From Pseudomonas alliivorans (GTDB taxonomy: Bacteria; Pseudomonadota; Gammaproteobacteria; Pseudomonadales; Pseudomonadaceae): a DNA stretch of 64,000 bases. The position numbers and the translations under genes are program-made. The notes below the pieces were generated by a model that was given only the letters and a program-made list of their open reading frames with translations, was not told where the DNA came from and searched no databases. Shown here one piece after another: positions 33,550-43,499 of the stretch; position 1 is the first letter of the stretch; each line of letters opens with the position of its first letter. Location: contig NZ_JAFFZW010000003.1 of the NCBI RefSeq assembly GCF_017826695.1, positions 186,001 to 250,000 on the forward strand, in the 5' to 3' direction.

Positions 33550-33735
33550 CGCAACTCAAGGCATCTGGCCTGTGACAGGCGTGGATTTACTGAGCAAGAT
33601 GGCGAAGAAGGTTTGCAGCCGAAAGAATGCAGGTTCGGTCGGGTTGTTATTCTGGCGCCAATTTTCTATATCGACCTTTACCGCAATAAATAAAGGGCCT
33701 GTCGCGCAGTTTTTGCGCGCAAGCCCTCAGGGCAC

Positions 33736-33987
33736 TCAGGCCGCTTCTCGTCGGGATACGTTCAGAATGGTCAGCAACGATTGGGCGTGCTCGGCAGCTT
33801 CCAGGCCCAGGCTCGTGAGATAGCCGCCATCGACCTGGGTCGTCAGTCCTTTTTCAAAGAGTCTTTTTGCAGCTGCAATGGCTGTCGGGGCCGCCACGTG
33901 GTGGACTTTGAGGCCTTCCTGGGTATTGCCCAGGTTGAACAGTGCAAGGATTTCCAGTTCGGCAACCAGCTCAGGGGTATACGACAT
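33736..33987 (-). CDS. TIGR02647 family small protein
   Basis: This 83-residue protein matches the TIGR02647 family of unknown function, found mainly in Pseudomonas and relatives. It reads SYTPELVAELEILALFNL at the start and contains VHHVAAPTAIAAAKRLFEKG; it is predicted to be helical and may bind DNA. It lies alone between cyaA and another small gene. No signal peptide is visible. Confidence 0.75.
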   Translation of the reverse strand: MSYTPELVAELEILALFNLGNTQEGLKVHHVAAPTAIAAAKRLFEKGLTTQVDGGYLTSLGLEAAEHAQSLLTILNVSRREAA

Positions 33988-34106
33988 AGGTGCTCCAGAC
34001 TTTTTGTAGTAGTACGACCTCGCAGGCTGCGGGTGTGTTCTGGAATCGACGTGTCCGTGCTGCGCTCGTCGGTTCTGGATGACCGCTAAAGCATGCGTGG
34101 CGTGAG

Positions 34107-34139
34107 AGCCCCGGAGAATTTAACGGCAGCGGGGCTTTT
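34107..34139. terminator. Possible hairpin terminator
   Basis: AGCCCCG and CGGGGCT form a stem around a 16-base loop, followed by TTT on the plus strand. It lies downstream of the minus-strand gene ending at 34205. The tail on that strand is poor in T, so direction is uncertain. Confidence 0.35.
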
Positions 34140-34204
34140 GCAGTGTAGTCCAGCGTCTGGAAACTTTGCAGCATATATCTGACGGGTTTGATCCGGCTGG
34201 CCGG

Positions 34205-34486
34205 TTATTTCTCTGGCGGCAATTCAGGCAGCGCGCGCAGGGCGGCTTCGTACCATTCGGTATCGAATGGACGGTCCTGTTCCAACAGGGCGTCGATTTC
34301 GATGGCCAGTACATGGGCCATCATCTCGAGAATGTCATCACGCTCATAACCGACCAGCGTCAGCTTGTTGAACGTGGCTTTGGCCGCCGGCGGATTGTCG
34401 GCCTCGATCTGGTTTTCGATGGCTTCGATCAAGGTCGAAGCAGCGAATTCTTCTTCATCATTGTCGATGGCGTCGGTCATGGTCAT
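34205..34486 (-). CDS. Conserved hypothetical acidic protein
   Basis: This 93-residue acidic protein (MTDAIDNDEEEFAASTLIEA, ending ALPELPPEK) is predicted to be mostly helical with no membrane segment. I do not recognise a named domain. Two Met codons near the start (34486, 34480) are both possible; AGGAATG precedes them. It is likely a real small gene because its codon use matches the neighbours and the reading frame has a clear Shine-Dalgarno sequence. Confidence 0.6.
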   Translation of the reverse strand: MTMTDAIDNDEEEFAASTLIEAIENQIEADNPPAAKATFNKLTLVGYERDDILEMMAHVLAIEIDALLEQDRPFDTEWYEAALRALPELPPEK

Positions 34487-34668
34487 TCCTCAGGTAAGGC
34501 ACGCAGTCTAACCGGATTCTTTCGACGAGGCATTCGTGAGACCGAGGGAAGCTGCGCGTAGGAAGGGTCTTTGAATTTTCAATATTTGATACAAATCATT
34601 GATTCATATAGCTAAATCTATAGGGTTTCGGTCATCTGCAATGGAGAGTCAGGTCAAGGAGGCCAACG

Positions 34669-35343
34669 ATGCTGAAACTTTACGGATTTGCCTCAAGCAA
34701 TTATTTCAATATGGTCAAGCTGGCGTTGCTGGAGAAGCAGTTGCCATTTCAGGAGGTGCCGCTGTTCGGCTGCCAGAGCCCTGAAGTGCTCGCCGTCAGC
34801 GCACGCGGCAAGGTGCCCGTGCTGGGAACGCCCGGAGGCTTCATCAGCGAAACGGATGTCATCCTGCGTTACATCGAAGAGACCTGCCCGGACAGGCCGT
34901 TGCTACCTGCCGACCCCTTCTCGCGGGCTCAGGTCTTGACCATCGCCAAGGAGATCGAGCTCTACATCGAGTTGCCTGCGCGGGTCTGCTATGCCGAGGT
35001 GATATTCGGCGGCAGACCGACACCGCCTGATCTGAAGGCCAAGGCGCGTCGTGATCTGATCAAGGGGATTGCCGCACTGGCCCAGCGTGCCCGCTTCGCG
35101 CCTTATGTAGCAGGTGAGCAGTTCAGCGTGGCGGATGTGTATTTTCTGTACAGCATCGACCTGGCTCAGCAGGTGGGCGAGCGATTGTTCGATCTGGACT
35201 TTCTGGGCGACATGCCCAAAGCCCAGGCCTTGCTGGAGCGGCTGGCATTGAATCCGAATGTGCAGCGAGTCGCCGCAGACAAAGAGGCCGACTGGCCGAC
35301 GTTCATGGCGCGGGTGAGACCGACGGGGCTTCAGGCAGGGTAG
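34669..35343 (+). CDS. Glutathione S-transferase family protein
   Basis: This 224-residue protein has an N-terminal thioredoxin-like domain (LYGFASSNYFNMVKLALLE; GKVPVLGTPGGFISETDVIL holds the glutathione-contact cis-Pro and Glu-Thr) and an all-helical C-terminal domain (about 90-215). The substrate is unknown. AAGGAGG directly before the ATG at 34669 supports the start. It is monocistronic. Confidence 0.87.
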   Translation: MLKLYGFASSNYFNMVKLALLEKQLPFQEVPLFGCQSPEVLAVSARGKVPVLGTPGGFISETDVILRYIEETCPDRPLLPADPFSRAQVLTIAKEIELYIELPARVCYAEVIFGGRPTPPDLKAKARRDLIKGIAALAQRARFAPYVAGEQFSVADVYFLYSIDLAQQVGERLFDLDFLGDMPKAQALLERLALNPNVQRVAADKEADWPTFMARVRPTGLQAG

Positions 35344-35425
35344 GCGGTGCCTGCTTCCAGGGCTTATCGCTCCCAGGCTGCGCGCGAGCGTTATCCACAC
35401 AGGTCTCGCAATAGATATCGAACCG

Positions 35426-35514
35426 TGGGGGGGCGGCTTGCCGGCGATGGCGTCAGTCTATTCACTGACAGGGCGCTGCAAAAATCGCATCGCCGGCAAG
35501 CCGCTTCCCACAGA
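35426..35514. repeat. Inverted pair of REP-type repeats
   Basis: Two arms in opposite orientation, GGGCGGCTTGCCGGCGATGG and CATCGCCGGCAAGCCGCTTC, surround about 43 bp. The same arms are found at 55.8 kb. Position between the convergent GST and argH genes is typical of Pseudomonas REP doublets (REPINs). Confidence 0.8.
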
Positions 35515-35562
35515 GTGTGCATGTATCCAGTGAGACTTTGTTGGCGTAGAGCCTGTGCACGA

Positions 35563-36957
35563 TCAACGAGTCGCCAGCAGCTCCTGCCCGCGAACCACCG
35601 CAGCGCGAACCTGCCCTGGAGCAGTGCCGCCGATGTGGTCGCGTGCATTCACCGAGCCTTCCAATGTCAGCACGGCAAACACATCCTGCTCGATCTGATC
35701 GCTGAACTGGCGCAGTTCCTCCAGGCTCATTTCAGCCAGGTCCTGACCGGTCTCGACGCCATACTTCACAGCGTGGCCAACAATCTCGTGGCAGTCACGG
35801 AACGGCAGGCCACGACGCACCAGGTAGTCGGCCAGGTCGGTTGCGGTCGAGAAGCCACGCAGGGCCGCTTCGCGCATGATGGCGTGCTTTGGCTTGATGG
35901 CGGGGATCATGTCGGCAAACGCACGCAGCGAGTCACGCAAGGTGTCGGCTGCGTCGAACAGCGGCTCCTTGTCTTCCTGATTGTCCTTGTTGTAGGCCAG
36001 CGGCTGGCCTTTCATCAGGGTCAGCAGACCCATCAGGGCGCCAAATACACGCCCGCTCTTGCCGCGTACCAGTTCTGGAACATCCGGGTTCTTCTTCTGC
36101 GGCATGATCGAGCTGCCAGTGCAGAAACGATCCGGCAAGTCGATGAACTGGAATTGCGCGCTGGTCCATAGCACCAGTTCTTCGGAGAAGCGCGACAGGT
36201 GCATCATCGCCACGGAGGCTGCAGCACAGAATTCGATGGCGAAGTCACGATCCGAAACGCCGTCCAGCGAGTTGCCGCCAACAGCGTCGAAACCCAGCAG
36301 CTTGCAGGTCAGCTCACGGTCGATCGGGTATGTGGTGCCTGCCAGCGCAGCGCTGCCCAGCGGCATGCGATTCAGGCGCTTGCGGCAGTCGACGAGGCGT
36401 TCGTAGTCACGGCTGAGCATTTCGAACCAGGCCAGCATATGGTGACCGAACGTGACCGGCTGCGCGGTCTGCAAATGGGTGAAGCCCGGCATGATGGTGT
36501 CGGCTTCACGCTCGGCCTGACCCAGCAGGCCCTGCTGCAGGCGGGTGATCTCGCTCAGGATCAGGTCGATTTCGTCACGCAGCCACAGGCGAATGTCCGT
36601 GGCCACCTGATCGTTGCGGCTTCGACCGGTGTGCAACTTCTTGCCAGTGATGCCAATGCGGTCGGTCAGGCGCGCTTCGATGTTCATGTGCACGTCTTCC
36701 AGATCGACGCGCCATTCGAAAGTACCTGCCTCGATCTCGGTCTGAATGGTCTTCAGGCCATCGATGATCGTGTCGCGCTCGGCGTCAGTCAGAACGCCCA
36801 CCTTGGCCAGCATCGTGGCGTGGGCGATAGAGCCCATGATGTCGTGGCGATACAGGCGTTGATCGAAGGTGACGGAGGCAGTGAAGCGCGCGACGAACGC
36901 GTCGACGGGTTCACTGAAGCGGCCGCCCCAGGACTGATTGGTCTTGTCGGTGCTCAT
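35563..36957 (-). CDS. argH: Argininosuccinate lyase
   Basis: This 464-residue enzyme cleaves argininosuccinate to arginine and fumarate. The superfamily signature [12 protein letters not shown] is intact, as is the catalytic [13 protein letters not shown] region. I chose the ATG at 36957 ([15 protein letters not shown]), as in homologues, over an in-frame codon 16 residues upstream. It is divergent from algZ across 134 bp, as in P. aeruginosa. Confidence 0.96.
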   Translation of the reverse strand: MSTDKTNQSWGGRFSEPVDAFVARFTASVTFDQRLYRHDIMGSIAHATMLAKVGVLTDAERDTIIDGLKTIQTEIEAGTFEWRVDLEDVHMNIEARLTDRIGITGKKLHTGRSRNDQVATDIRLWLRDEIDLILSEITRLQQGLLGQAEREADTIMPGFTHLQTAQPVTFGHHMLAWFEMLSRDYERLVDCRKRLNRMPLGSAALAGTTYPIDRELTCKLLGFDAVGGNSLDGVSDRDFAIEFCAAASVAMMHLSRFSEELVLWTSAQFQFIDLPDRFCTGSSIMPQKKNPDVPELVRGKSGRVFGALMGLLTLMKGQPLAYNKDNQEDKEPLFDAADTLRDSLRAFADMIPAIKPKHAIMREAALRGFSTATDLADYLVRRGLPFRDCHEIVGHAVKYGVETGQDLAEMSLEELRQFSDQIEQDVFAVLTLEGSVNARDHIGGTAPGQVRAAVVRGQELLATR

Positions 36958-37091
36958 GGATTCGCTCGTTGCTCTACGGAAAGTGGCGTGCCCGATACGT
37001 GGCACAAAGGCGGTTGCGATGATAACAGGGTTGACACTTTTTTATTTCCGGATGGCTTGCCGCTGGCCCTGCCAGAGCCGAGACTGAGCCG

Positions 37092-38174
37092 ATGCGAGAT
37101 CATCCTGTAAAGCGTGACGCCGGGCGTGCTCCCGGCAAAGAATTCTTCCTCCCCGAACTGTGCCTGCCGCAGGCGTTGCTCGTGCTCGTGGTGCTGGCCG
37201 AGTTGCTGGTGCTGGTTCTGGTGCTGGTCGAGCCGATGCGCGCGGGGTTCGATTGTGTACGGCTGGCACTGATGTCGCTATTCGTGCAGTGGATCGTGCT
37301 GCTGTCCGCCGCATTGCTGTGCAGCCTGCGACCCTGGCTGGCACGTCTCTCGCCGGGGCTGGCGGGTCTGCTCGGTTGTCTGCTGGTGGTCGGCCTGACG
37401 CTGCTGTGCACGGCGGTCACTGACGTATGCCAGCTGACCGGCAGGATCACGGTGGGCGGCATGGTGGATCGGTACATTCGCTATTCGATGATTGCGCTGA
37501 TCATGTCGGCCCTGATGCTGCGCTACTTTTACCTGCAGAGTCAGTGGCGCAAGCAACAGCAGGGCGAGCTTCAGGCCAGGATCGAATCGTTACAGGCGCG
37601 TATCCGGCCGCATTTCCTGTTCAACACGCTCAACAGCATCGCGAGCCTGGTGGCCAGCAATCCGGCCAAGGCCGAGCAGGCGGTACTGGATCTTTCCGAC
37701 CTTTTTCGCGCCAGCCTGGCCAAGCCCGGCAGCCTGGTGACATGGAGCGAGGAACTGGCTTTGGCGAAACGATATTTATCGATTGAGCAATATCGTCTCG
37801 GCGAGCGTCTACAGTTGGACTGGAGGGTAAGTGCAATTCCTGATGACTTGCCGATTCCCCAGCTAACCTTGCAGCCATTACTTGAAAACGCTTTGATCTA
37901 TGGCATTGCCCCGCGAGTCGAAGGGGGTGTAGTAACAGTCGAAGCAGACTATAGAGGGGGAGAGTTTATATTGCGTGTCATCAATCCCTATGAAGAAGTT
38001 GCCAATCGGCAGACTTCCAACGGTACTCAACAGGCCCTGACGAATATCGGTGCTCGTATTACGGCACTTTTTGGGCCGTACGCCAGTCTGAGCGTGGAGC
38101 GCCGTGACGGTCGTCACTACACCTGTCTACGCTATCCTTGTGCGAGACTCACGCAGGAAGCCAGAGCTATATGA
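37092..38174 (+). CDS. algZ: Sensor histidine kinase AlgZ/FimS
   Basis: This 360-residue inner-membrane LytS-type kinase has four hydrophobic segments between about 25 and 150, a coiled coil, then the phospho-acceptor His174 in RIRPHFLFNTLNS. The C-terminal ATPase region has NALIYGI and a modified glycine motif (GTQQALTNIGARI). AlgZ controls AlgR in alginate, pilus and virulence regulation. Its stop overlaps the algR start (ATGA), so the pair is translationally coupled. Confidence 0.93.
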   Translation: MRDHPVKRDAGRAPGKEFFLPELCLPQALLVLVVLAELLVLVLVLVEPMRAGFDCVRLALMSLFVQWIVLLSAALLCSLRPWLARLSPGLAGLLGCLLVVGLTLLCTAVTDVCQLTGRITVGGMVDRYIRYSMIALIMSALMLRYFYLQSQWRKQQQGELQARIESLQARIRPHFLFNTLNSIASLVASNPAKAEQAVLDLSDLFRASLAKPGSLVTWSEELALAKRYLSIEQYRLGERLQLDWRVSAIPDDLPIPQLTLQPLLENALIYGIAPRVEGGVVTVEADYRGGEFILRVINPYEEVANRQTSNGTQQALTNIGARITALFGPYASLSVERRDGRHYTCLRYPCARLTQEARAI

Positions 38175-38917
38175 ATGTCCTGATCGTTGATGACGAACCC
38201 CTGGCCCGCGAGCGACTGAGCCGATTGGTCAGCGAACTCGAGGGTTACCGGGTACTAGAACCCAGCGCCACAAATGGTGATGAAGCATTGGCGCTGATTG
38301 ATAATCTCAAGCCCGATGTCGTGCTGCTGGACATCCGTATGCCGGGTATGGACGGCTTGCAGGTCGCGGCCAGGTTGTGCGAGCGCGAAGCCCCGCCTGC
38401 GGTGGTCTTCTGTACTGCGCATGACGAATTTGCGCTGGATGCCTTTCAGGTCAGCGCTGTCGGCTACCTGGTCAAGCCCGTACGTCCCGAGCATCTGATA
38501 GAGGCATTGAGGAAGGCCGAACGGCCAAATCGTGTTCAATTGGCCGCCATGACCCGGCCTGCAGCCGAAAGTGGCAATGGCCCGCGGACACACATCAGCG
38601 CGCGTACCCGTAAAGGTATCGAATTGATCCCGCTGGACCAGGTGATCTATTTCATCGCCGACCACAAGTACGTGACCCTGCGTCACGAGGGTGGCGAAGT
38701 TCTTCTGGATGAGCCACTCAAGGCGCTGGAAGACGAATTCGGTGATCGATTCGTGCGTATCCATCGCAATGCCCTGGTGGCACGTGAGCGGATCGAACGC
38801 TTGCAGCGCACGCCGCTGGGGCACTTTCAGCTGTTCCTGAGAGGGCTGGGTGGTGATGCCCTGATTGTCAGCCGTCGTCATGTGGCTGGCGTGCGCAAGA
38901 TGATGCAAACGTTGTAG
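38171..38917 (+). CDS. algR: Response regulator AlgR
   Basis: This 248-residue regulator has a receiver domain with phospho-acceptor Asp54 (VVLLDIRMPGMDG), acidic pocket VDDEP and Lys in YLVKPVRP, then a LytTR DNA-binding domain (VIYFIADHKYVTLR, FVRIHRNALVARERIERL). AlgR activates algD for alginate and, in P. syringae, affects virulence. The start ATG overlaps the algZ stop. Hem genes follow after 227 bp, the known algR-hemCD arrangement. Confidence 0.95.
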   Translation: MNVLIVDDEPLARERLSRLVSELEGYRVLEPSATNGDEALALIDNLKPDVVLLDIRMPGMDGLQVAARLCEREAPPAVVFCTAHDEFALDAFQVSAVGYLVKPVRPEHLIEALRKAERPNRVQLAAMTRPAAESGNGPRTHISARTRKGIELIPLDQVIYFIADHKYVTLRHEGGEVLLDEPLKALEDEFGDRFVRIHRNALVARERIERLQRTPLGHFQLFLRGLGGDALIVSRRHVAGVRKMMQTL

Positions 38918-39144
38918 AAACACCGTTGCACGGGTTTGCTCGCGAAAACCGAGCCATGGTCCTGGGATTGGATTCCAGACCCTGGGTTTTCCGGTTCTAC
39001 GCGAACAATCCACCTTCCGTTTTCATTGAGCCCAGTCTGTGGTCCTGATACCTGCAGGCGGGTCGGTGTCGGTTTTCGGTCAACGCTGAAGCTGTCCGGC
39101 TGAGCTGTTATTATCCGTCGCATCTACCCAGTACGGATCGTTCA

Positions 39145-40086
39145 ATGTCTTCTCGCGAAATCCTCATCGCTACCCGCAAGAGCGCGTTGGCCCTCTGGCA
39201 GGCCGAATATGTCAAAGCACGTCTGGAAAAAGCCCACCCCGGCCTGGTCGTGACGCTGGTGCCGATGGTCAGTCGTGGCGACAAGCTGCTGGACTCGCCA
39301 TTGTCGAAAATCGGCGGCAAGGGGCTGTTCGTCAAAGAGCTCGAAACAGCGCTTCTTGAAAATGAAGCGGACATCGCCGTGCACTCGATGAAAGATGTGC
39401 CGATGGATTTCCCTGATGGCCTCGGGCTGTTCTGCATCTGCGAGCGCGAAGACGCCCGCGATGCGTTCGTGTCCAACACCTTTGCCAGCCTGGAAGCACT
39501 CCCCGCCGGGAGCATCGTCGGGACGTCCAGTCTGCGTCGCCAGTCCCAGTTGCTGGCACGTCGTCCCGACCTGAAAATCCACTTCCTGCGCGGTAACGTC
39601 AACACGCGCCTGGCCAAGCTGGACTCGGGGGAATATGACGCGATCATTCTGGCCGCGGCCGGTCTGATCCGCCTCGGGTTCGAAGACCGCATCACCTCGG
39701 CGATCAGCGTGGAAGACAGTCTTCCTGCCGGTGGCCAGGGCGCGGTAGGCATCGAATGCCGCAGCGTCGATGCGCAGATTCATGCCCTGCTTGCGCCCTT
39801 GCATCACGAGGATACCGCGGTACGCGTGATTGCCGAGCGCGCAATGAACAAGCACCTCAATGGTGGCTGTCAGGTGCCGATTGCCTGCTACGCCGTGCTT
39901 GAGGACGATCAAGTCTGGTTGCGCGGCATGGTTGGGGACCCCTCCGGCAGCCTGTTGCTGCGCGCAGAAGCCCGAGCCCCGCAGACTGCCGCACAGGCTT
40001 TGGGTGTCGAGGTTGCCGAAGCGCTACTGGCTCAGGGGGCCGCCAAAATCCTCAAGGCCGTCTACGGCGAGGCTGACGACAAATGA
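39145..40086 (+). CDS. hemC: Porphobilinogen deaminase (hydroxymethylbilane synthase)
   Basis: This 313-residue cytosolic enzyme joins four porphobilinogen units into hydroxymethylbilane. The dipyrromethane-bearing Cys242 is in [11 protein letters not shown], at the same number as in E. coli. The catalytic-loop sequence [14 protein letters not shown] is present. The TGA overlaps the hemD start codon (ATGA), so translation is coupled. Confidence 0.97.
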   Translation: MSSREILIATRKSALALWQAEYVKARLEKAHPGLVVTLVPMVSRGDKLLDSPLSKIGGKGLFVKELETALLENEADIAVHSMKDVPMDFPDGLGLFCICEREDARDAFVSNTFASLEALPAGSIVGTSSLRRQSQLLARRPDLKIHFLRGNVNTRLAKLDSGEYDAIILAAAGLIRLGFEDRITSAISVEDSLPAGGQGAVGIECRSVDAQIHALLAPLHHEDTAVRVIAERAMNKHLNGGCQVPIACYAVLEDDQVWLRGMVGDPSGSLLLRAEARAPQTAAQALGVEVAEALLAQGAAKILKAVYGEADDK

Positions 40087-40859
40087 GCAACTGGCGTCTG
40101 CTGCTGACCCGTCCTGCCGAGGAATCGGCGGCGCTGGCCAGGACTCTGGCCGACGCCGGTATCTTCAGCAGCAGCCTGCCCCTGCTTGAAACCGAGCCGC
40201 TGACGTTGACGCCAGCTCAGCGCTCGATCATTTTCGAGCTGCTCAATTACTGCGCTGTCATTGTCGTGAGCAAGCCGGCTGCCCGTCTGGCCATCGAACT
40301 GGTCGACGAAGTCTGGCCCCAGCCGCCGATCCAGCCCTGGTTCAGCGTCGGCGCGGCGACCGGACAGATACTGATCGACTATGGTCTGGATGTCAGTTGG
40401 CCCGAGCAGGGTGATGACAGCGAAGCCCTGCTCGATCTGCCGCGATTGCAGGCCGCAATTGCCGTACCGGGAAGTCGTGTGCTGATCATGCGTGGCGACG
40501 AGGGGCGCGAGCTGCTGGCCGAGCGTTTGCGCGAACAGGGTGTGACAGTCGATTACCTGCCGTTGTACCGTCGCTATCTGCCACAGTACCCGGCATCGGT
40601 ACTGCCGCAGCGTGTCGAGTTGGAACGCTTGAACGGGCTGGTGGTCAGCAGTGGGCAGGGTTTTGAACATCTGCTCGCGCTCGCAGGTGAGCGCTGGCCA
40701 AGTCTGGCAGGTCTGCCGTTGTTTGTACCCAGTCCCCGAGTGGCCGAGATGGCTCGTGCTGCGGGGGCTCTGAATGTGATTGATTGCCATGGCGCGAGCG
40801 CCGGGGCACTGCTGGCAGCGTTGCGGGATCGACCTCAGCCTGCCGTCGAGGCGTATTGA
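40083..40859 (+). CDS. hemD: Uroporphyrinogen-III synthase
   Basis: This 258-residue enzyme cyclises hydroxymethylbilane with inversion of ring D. As usual for HemD, sequence conservation is low, but the two-lobe layout and segments such as [12 protein letters not shown] and [10 protein letters not shown] fit. It is coupled to hemC by a 4-bp overlap and is followed by hemX and hemY. Confidence 0.92.
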   Translation: MSNWRLLLTRPAEESAALARTLADAGIFSSSLPLLETEPLTLTPAQRSIIFELLNYCAVIVVSKPAARLAIELVDEVWPQPPIQPWFSVGAATGQILIDYGLDVSWPEQGDDSEALLDLPRLQAAIAVPGSRVLIMRGDEGRELLAERLREQGVTVDYLPLYRRYLPQYPASVLPQRVELERLNGLVVSSGQGFEHLLALAGERWPSLAGLPLFVPSPRVAEMARAAGALNVIDCHGASAGALLAALRDRPQPAVEAY

Positions 40860-40910
40860 TCGACTTTTTGTCGTTTACGCTATTACGCCAACATGCAAAG
40901 GATGGGATAC

Positions 40911-42032
40911 GTGAGCGAAACTGCCTTGCCTAAAGACGATGAATCGGTAGTCAAAACACCGGCCTCCACCCCTGATCCCGTGCGCCCCGAGCGTTCGGGC
41001 AATCGCAGCAGCGGCCTGGTGATCCTTGCCCTGTTGCTGGGAATCGCAGGCGTGGCCGTTGCAGGCTGGGGCGTTTGGCAACTGCGCATGTTGCAGGCCG
41101 GGCATCAGCAGCAGCGTGGTGAGGTTCAGGACATCGCCGAACAGACCCTGGCGCTGGCGCAGAGTGACCAGCAACTGACGGCTCGTCTCGCGCAGTTTCC
41201 GCCTGCCGATCAGCTTGAAGACAGCCGTCGTCTTGTGGCGCAACTGCAGGGCGACCAGCAGCGTCTGAGCCAGCGTCTGGAGACGGTCCTTGGTGCCAGT
41301 CGCAAGGACTGGCGTCTGGCCGAGGCCGAGCACTTGCTGCGTCTGGCCAGCCTGCGTCTCTCTGCACTGCAGGACATCAACAGCGCCGAGGCGCTGGTGC
41401 AGGGTGCCGACGAAATCCTGCGCGAGCAGGACGACCCGGGCTCTTTTGCCGCTCGTGAACAACTCGCCAAAAGCCTCGGCGCCCTGCGCAGCATTGAGCA
41501 GCCGGACCGTACCGGACTGTTCCTGCAATTGGCCGCGTTGCGTGATCAGGCCGTACAGCTCAATAAGCTGGCGCCTGAATATGAAGACAAGGGCGACACC
41601 CTGCCGGGTCTGACCGCCGATGCCAGCGACGACAACACATGGTCGCGCTGGTGGGAGCAGCTTTCCCATTACTTCCGTATCGATTTCAACGCAGACAAAG
41701 ACATCCGCCCGGTTCTGGCGGGACAGAGTCTTTCTCAGGTCCGTCTGGCCCTGAGCCTGGCGCTTGAGCAGGCGCAGTGGGCGGCGCTCAATGGCGAACC
41801 CGAGGTGTATTCCCGTGCGCTGGCCGAGGCCAAAAGCGTCCTGCAGTCCAACTTCAATCAGGACGATCCGCAAGGCAAACTGCTGGGCGCGCGCCTTGAT
41901 GCTGTCGCCGCTCAGCCAGTGGCCGTCAAGACACCCGATCTGGCGCAGAGCCTGAGTGCCGTTCAGGCCTATCTCGAACGCCGTCACGCGTCGAGTCAGC
42001 CTGCCGAGACGATGCGAGGGACCAGCCCATGA
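40911..42032 (+). CDS. hemX: HemX family membrane protein
   Basis: This protein of about 373 residues belongs to the HemX family (once called uroporphyrinogen-III C-methyltransferase, though it has no SAM site). It has an N-terminal cytoplasmic tail, one membrane segment (LVILALLLGIAGVAVAGWGV) and a long periplasmic coiled coil. Start: a GTG at 40911 (SETALPKDD) with AGGATGGG upstream fits homologues; an ATG six codons earlier is the alternative. Its stop overlaps the hemY start. Confidence 0.87.
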   Translation: MSETALPKDDESVVKTPASTPDPVRPERSGNRSSGLVILALLLGIAGVAVAGWGVWQLRMLQAGHQQQRGEVQDIAEQTLALAQSDQQLTARLAQFPPADQLEDSRRLVAQLQGDQQRLSQRLETVLGASRKDWRLAEAEHLLRLASLRLSALQDINSAEALVQGADEILREQDDPGSFAAREQLAKSLGALRSIEQPDRTGLFLQLAALRDQAVQLNKLAPEYEDKGDTLPGLTADASDDNTWSRWWEQLSHYFRIDFNADKDIRPVLAGQSLSQVRLALSLALEQAQWAALNGEPEVYSRALAEAKSVLQSNFNQDDPQGKLLGARLDAVAAQPVAVKTPDLAQSLSAVQAYLERRHASSQPAETMRGTSP

Positions 42033-43273
42033 AGCGATTCTATGTACTGCTGTTCATTGCCATCGCTGCTGCTGCGCTGATTGGTGTAGCCATCGCCGAG
42101 CACTCCGGGTACGTACTGATCGCCTATCAGAACTTCCGCTACGAATCGAGCCTGTGGGCGACGCTGGCGCTGCTGATCGTCTTTCTGCTGGTGATCCTGC
42201 TCATCCGTCTGGTTATCAATCTGCTGACCACCTCGGGCGGGGTGGTCAACCCGTGGTCGCGTCGCAATCGTCGCCGCCGTGTGCAGATTGCGATCGAGCA
42301 GGGCCAGATGGACCTTGCCGAAGGTCGCTGGTCCAGCGCGCAACGCCATTTGCATCGTGCTGCCGAAGCCGACGCTCACCCGTTGCTCTATTACATCGGT
42401 GCCGCACGAGCGGCCAATGAGCAGGGGCGTTACGAGGATTGTGACAACCTGCTTGAGCGCGCCCTGACCCGGCAGCCGCAGGCGGAACTGGCGATTGCGC
42501 TGAATCACGCACAGTTGCAACAGGATCGTGGCGACACCGATGGTGCATTGACCACGCTTCAGGCCATGCACGAGCGTCATCCGCATAATCCTCAGGTGCT
42601 GCGTCAGTTGCAGCGCCTGTACCAGCAGCGCGGCGACTGGTCGGCGTTGATCCGTCTGATGCCGGAGCTTCGCAAGGACAAGGTGCTGCCACCTCGTGAA
42701 CTTGCCGAGCTGGAGCGTCGTGCCTGGGGTGAGAACCTGACGCTGGCGGCCTATCGGGAAGAAGGCGAGGGCGCGTTGACCGGTCTGCCCTCTCTTGAAA
42801 AAGCCTGGCAGGGCCTGTCCTCCGCACAGCGTCAGGAGCCACAACTGATACTGGCGTATGCCGACCAGTTGCGTCGTCTCGGTGCCGAGGCGCAGGCTGA
42901 AGAAGTGCTGCGCTCCGCGCTCAAACGTGATTACAACAGTCACCTGGCCCGGTTGTATGGGTTGGTGCGTGGGGGTGACCCTTCGAAACAGCTGCAAACC
43001 GCTGAAGGCTGGCTCAAGCACCATCCGGGCGATCCGAGCCTTTTGCTGAGCCTGGGCCGTATCTGTCTGCAAAGTCGGCTCTGGGGCAAGGCGCGTGACT
43101 ATCTGGAAAGCAGTCTGCGGCTGGAGCGTAACCCTGAGACCTGCGCCGAGTTGGCGCGGCTGCTTGCTCAACTGGGTGAAACCGATCGCAGCAATCAGCT
43201 GTTTCAGGAAGGCTTGGGCCTGCTCGACGAGCGCCTGCTGACCCGCCCGCTACCCGCACTTTCCGGCGTCTGA
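42029..43273 (+). CDS. hemY: HemY family heme-cluster protein with TPR repeats
   Basis: This 414-residue protein of the HemY family of gammaproteobacteria (unrelated to protoporphyrinogen oxidase HemY of Gram-positives) has two N-terminal membrane segments (YVLLFIAIAAAALIGVAIA; WATLALLIVFLLVILLIRLV) and cytoplasmic tetratricopeptide-like repeats from about residue 90. It probably scaffolds tetrapyrrole enzymes at the membrane. It is coupled to hemX by ATGA. Confidence 0.9.
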   Translation: MKRFYVLLFIAIAAAALIGVAIAEHSGYVLIAYQNFRYESSLWATLALLIVFLLVILLIRLVINLLTTSGGVVNPWSRRNRRRRVQIAIEQGQMDLAEGRWSSAQRHLHRAAEADAHPLLYYIGAARAANEQGRYEDCDNLLERALTRQPQAELAIALNHAQLQQDRGDTDGALTTLQAMHERHPHNPQVLRQLQRLYQQRGDWSALIRLMPELRKDKVLPPRELAELERRAWGENLTLAAYREEGEGALTGLPSLEKAWQGLSSAQRQEPQLILAYADQLRRLGAEAQAEEVLRSALKRDYNSHLARLYGLVRGGDPSKQLQTAEGWLKHHPGDPSLLLSLGRICLQSRLWGKARDYLESSLRLERNPETCAELARLLAQLGETDRSNQLFQEGLGLLDERLLTRPLPALSGV

Positions 43274-43284
43274 CAGTGTGACTG

Positions 43285-43310
43285 CATGAGCCCTGACAAC
43301 AGGGCTCATG
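43285..43310 (+). terminator. Hairpin after the hem operon
   Basis: A perfect 11-bp stem CATGAGCCCTG/CAGGGCTCATG closes a 4-base loop, 11 bp past the hemY stop. The tail GTTACG is not a T-run, so it may act in 3'-end protection rather than termination. Confidence 0.5.
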
Positions 43311-43499
43311 TTACGAAACACGCATGTTTAAAGTCCGTTCGGGTGAGGTGGGAATATTCCTACCCCAACTCGTTAAGAAGCCCTATCGTCACGTGTGTTG
43401 TTTCCACATTTTGCAGCGACGTATCTGTACGGCGTCGCCTTGAAAGCGTCCGGCCCTTTCCTCTACCGTTAACGCCTCGTCTTTTGTTACGGATTTGCC

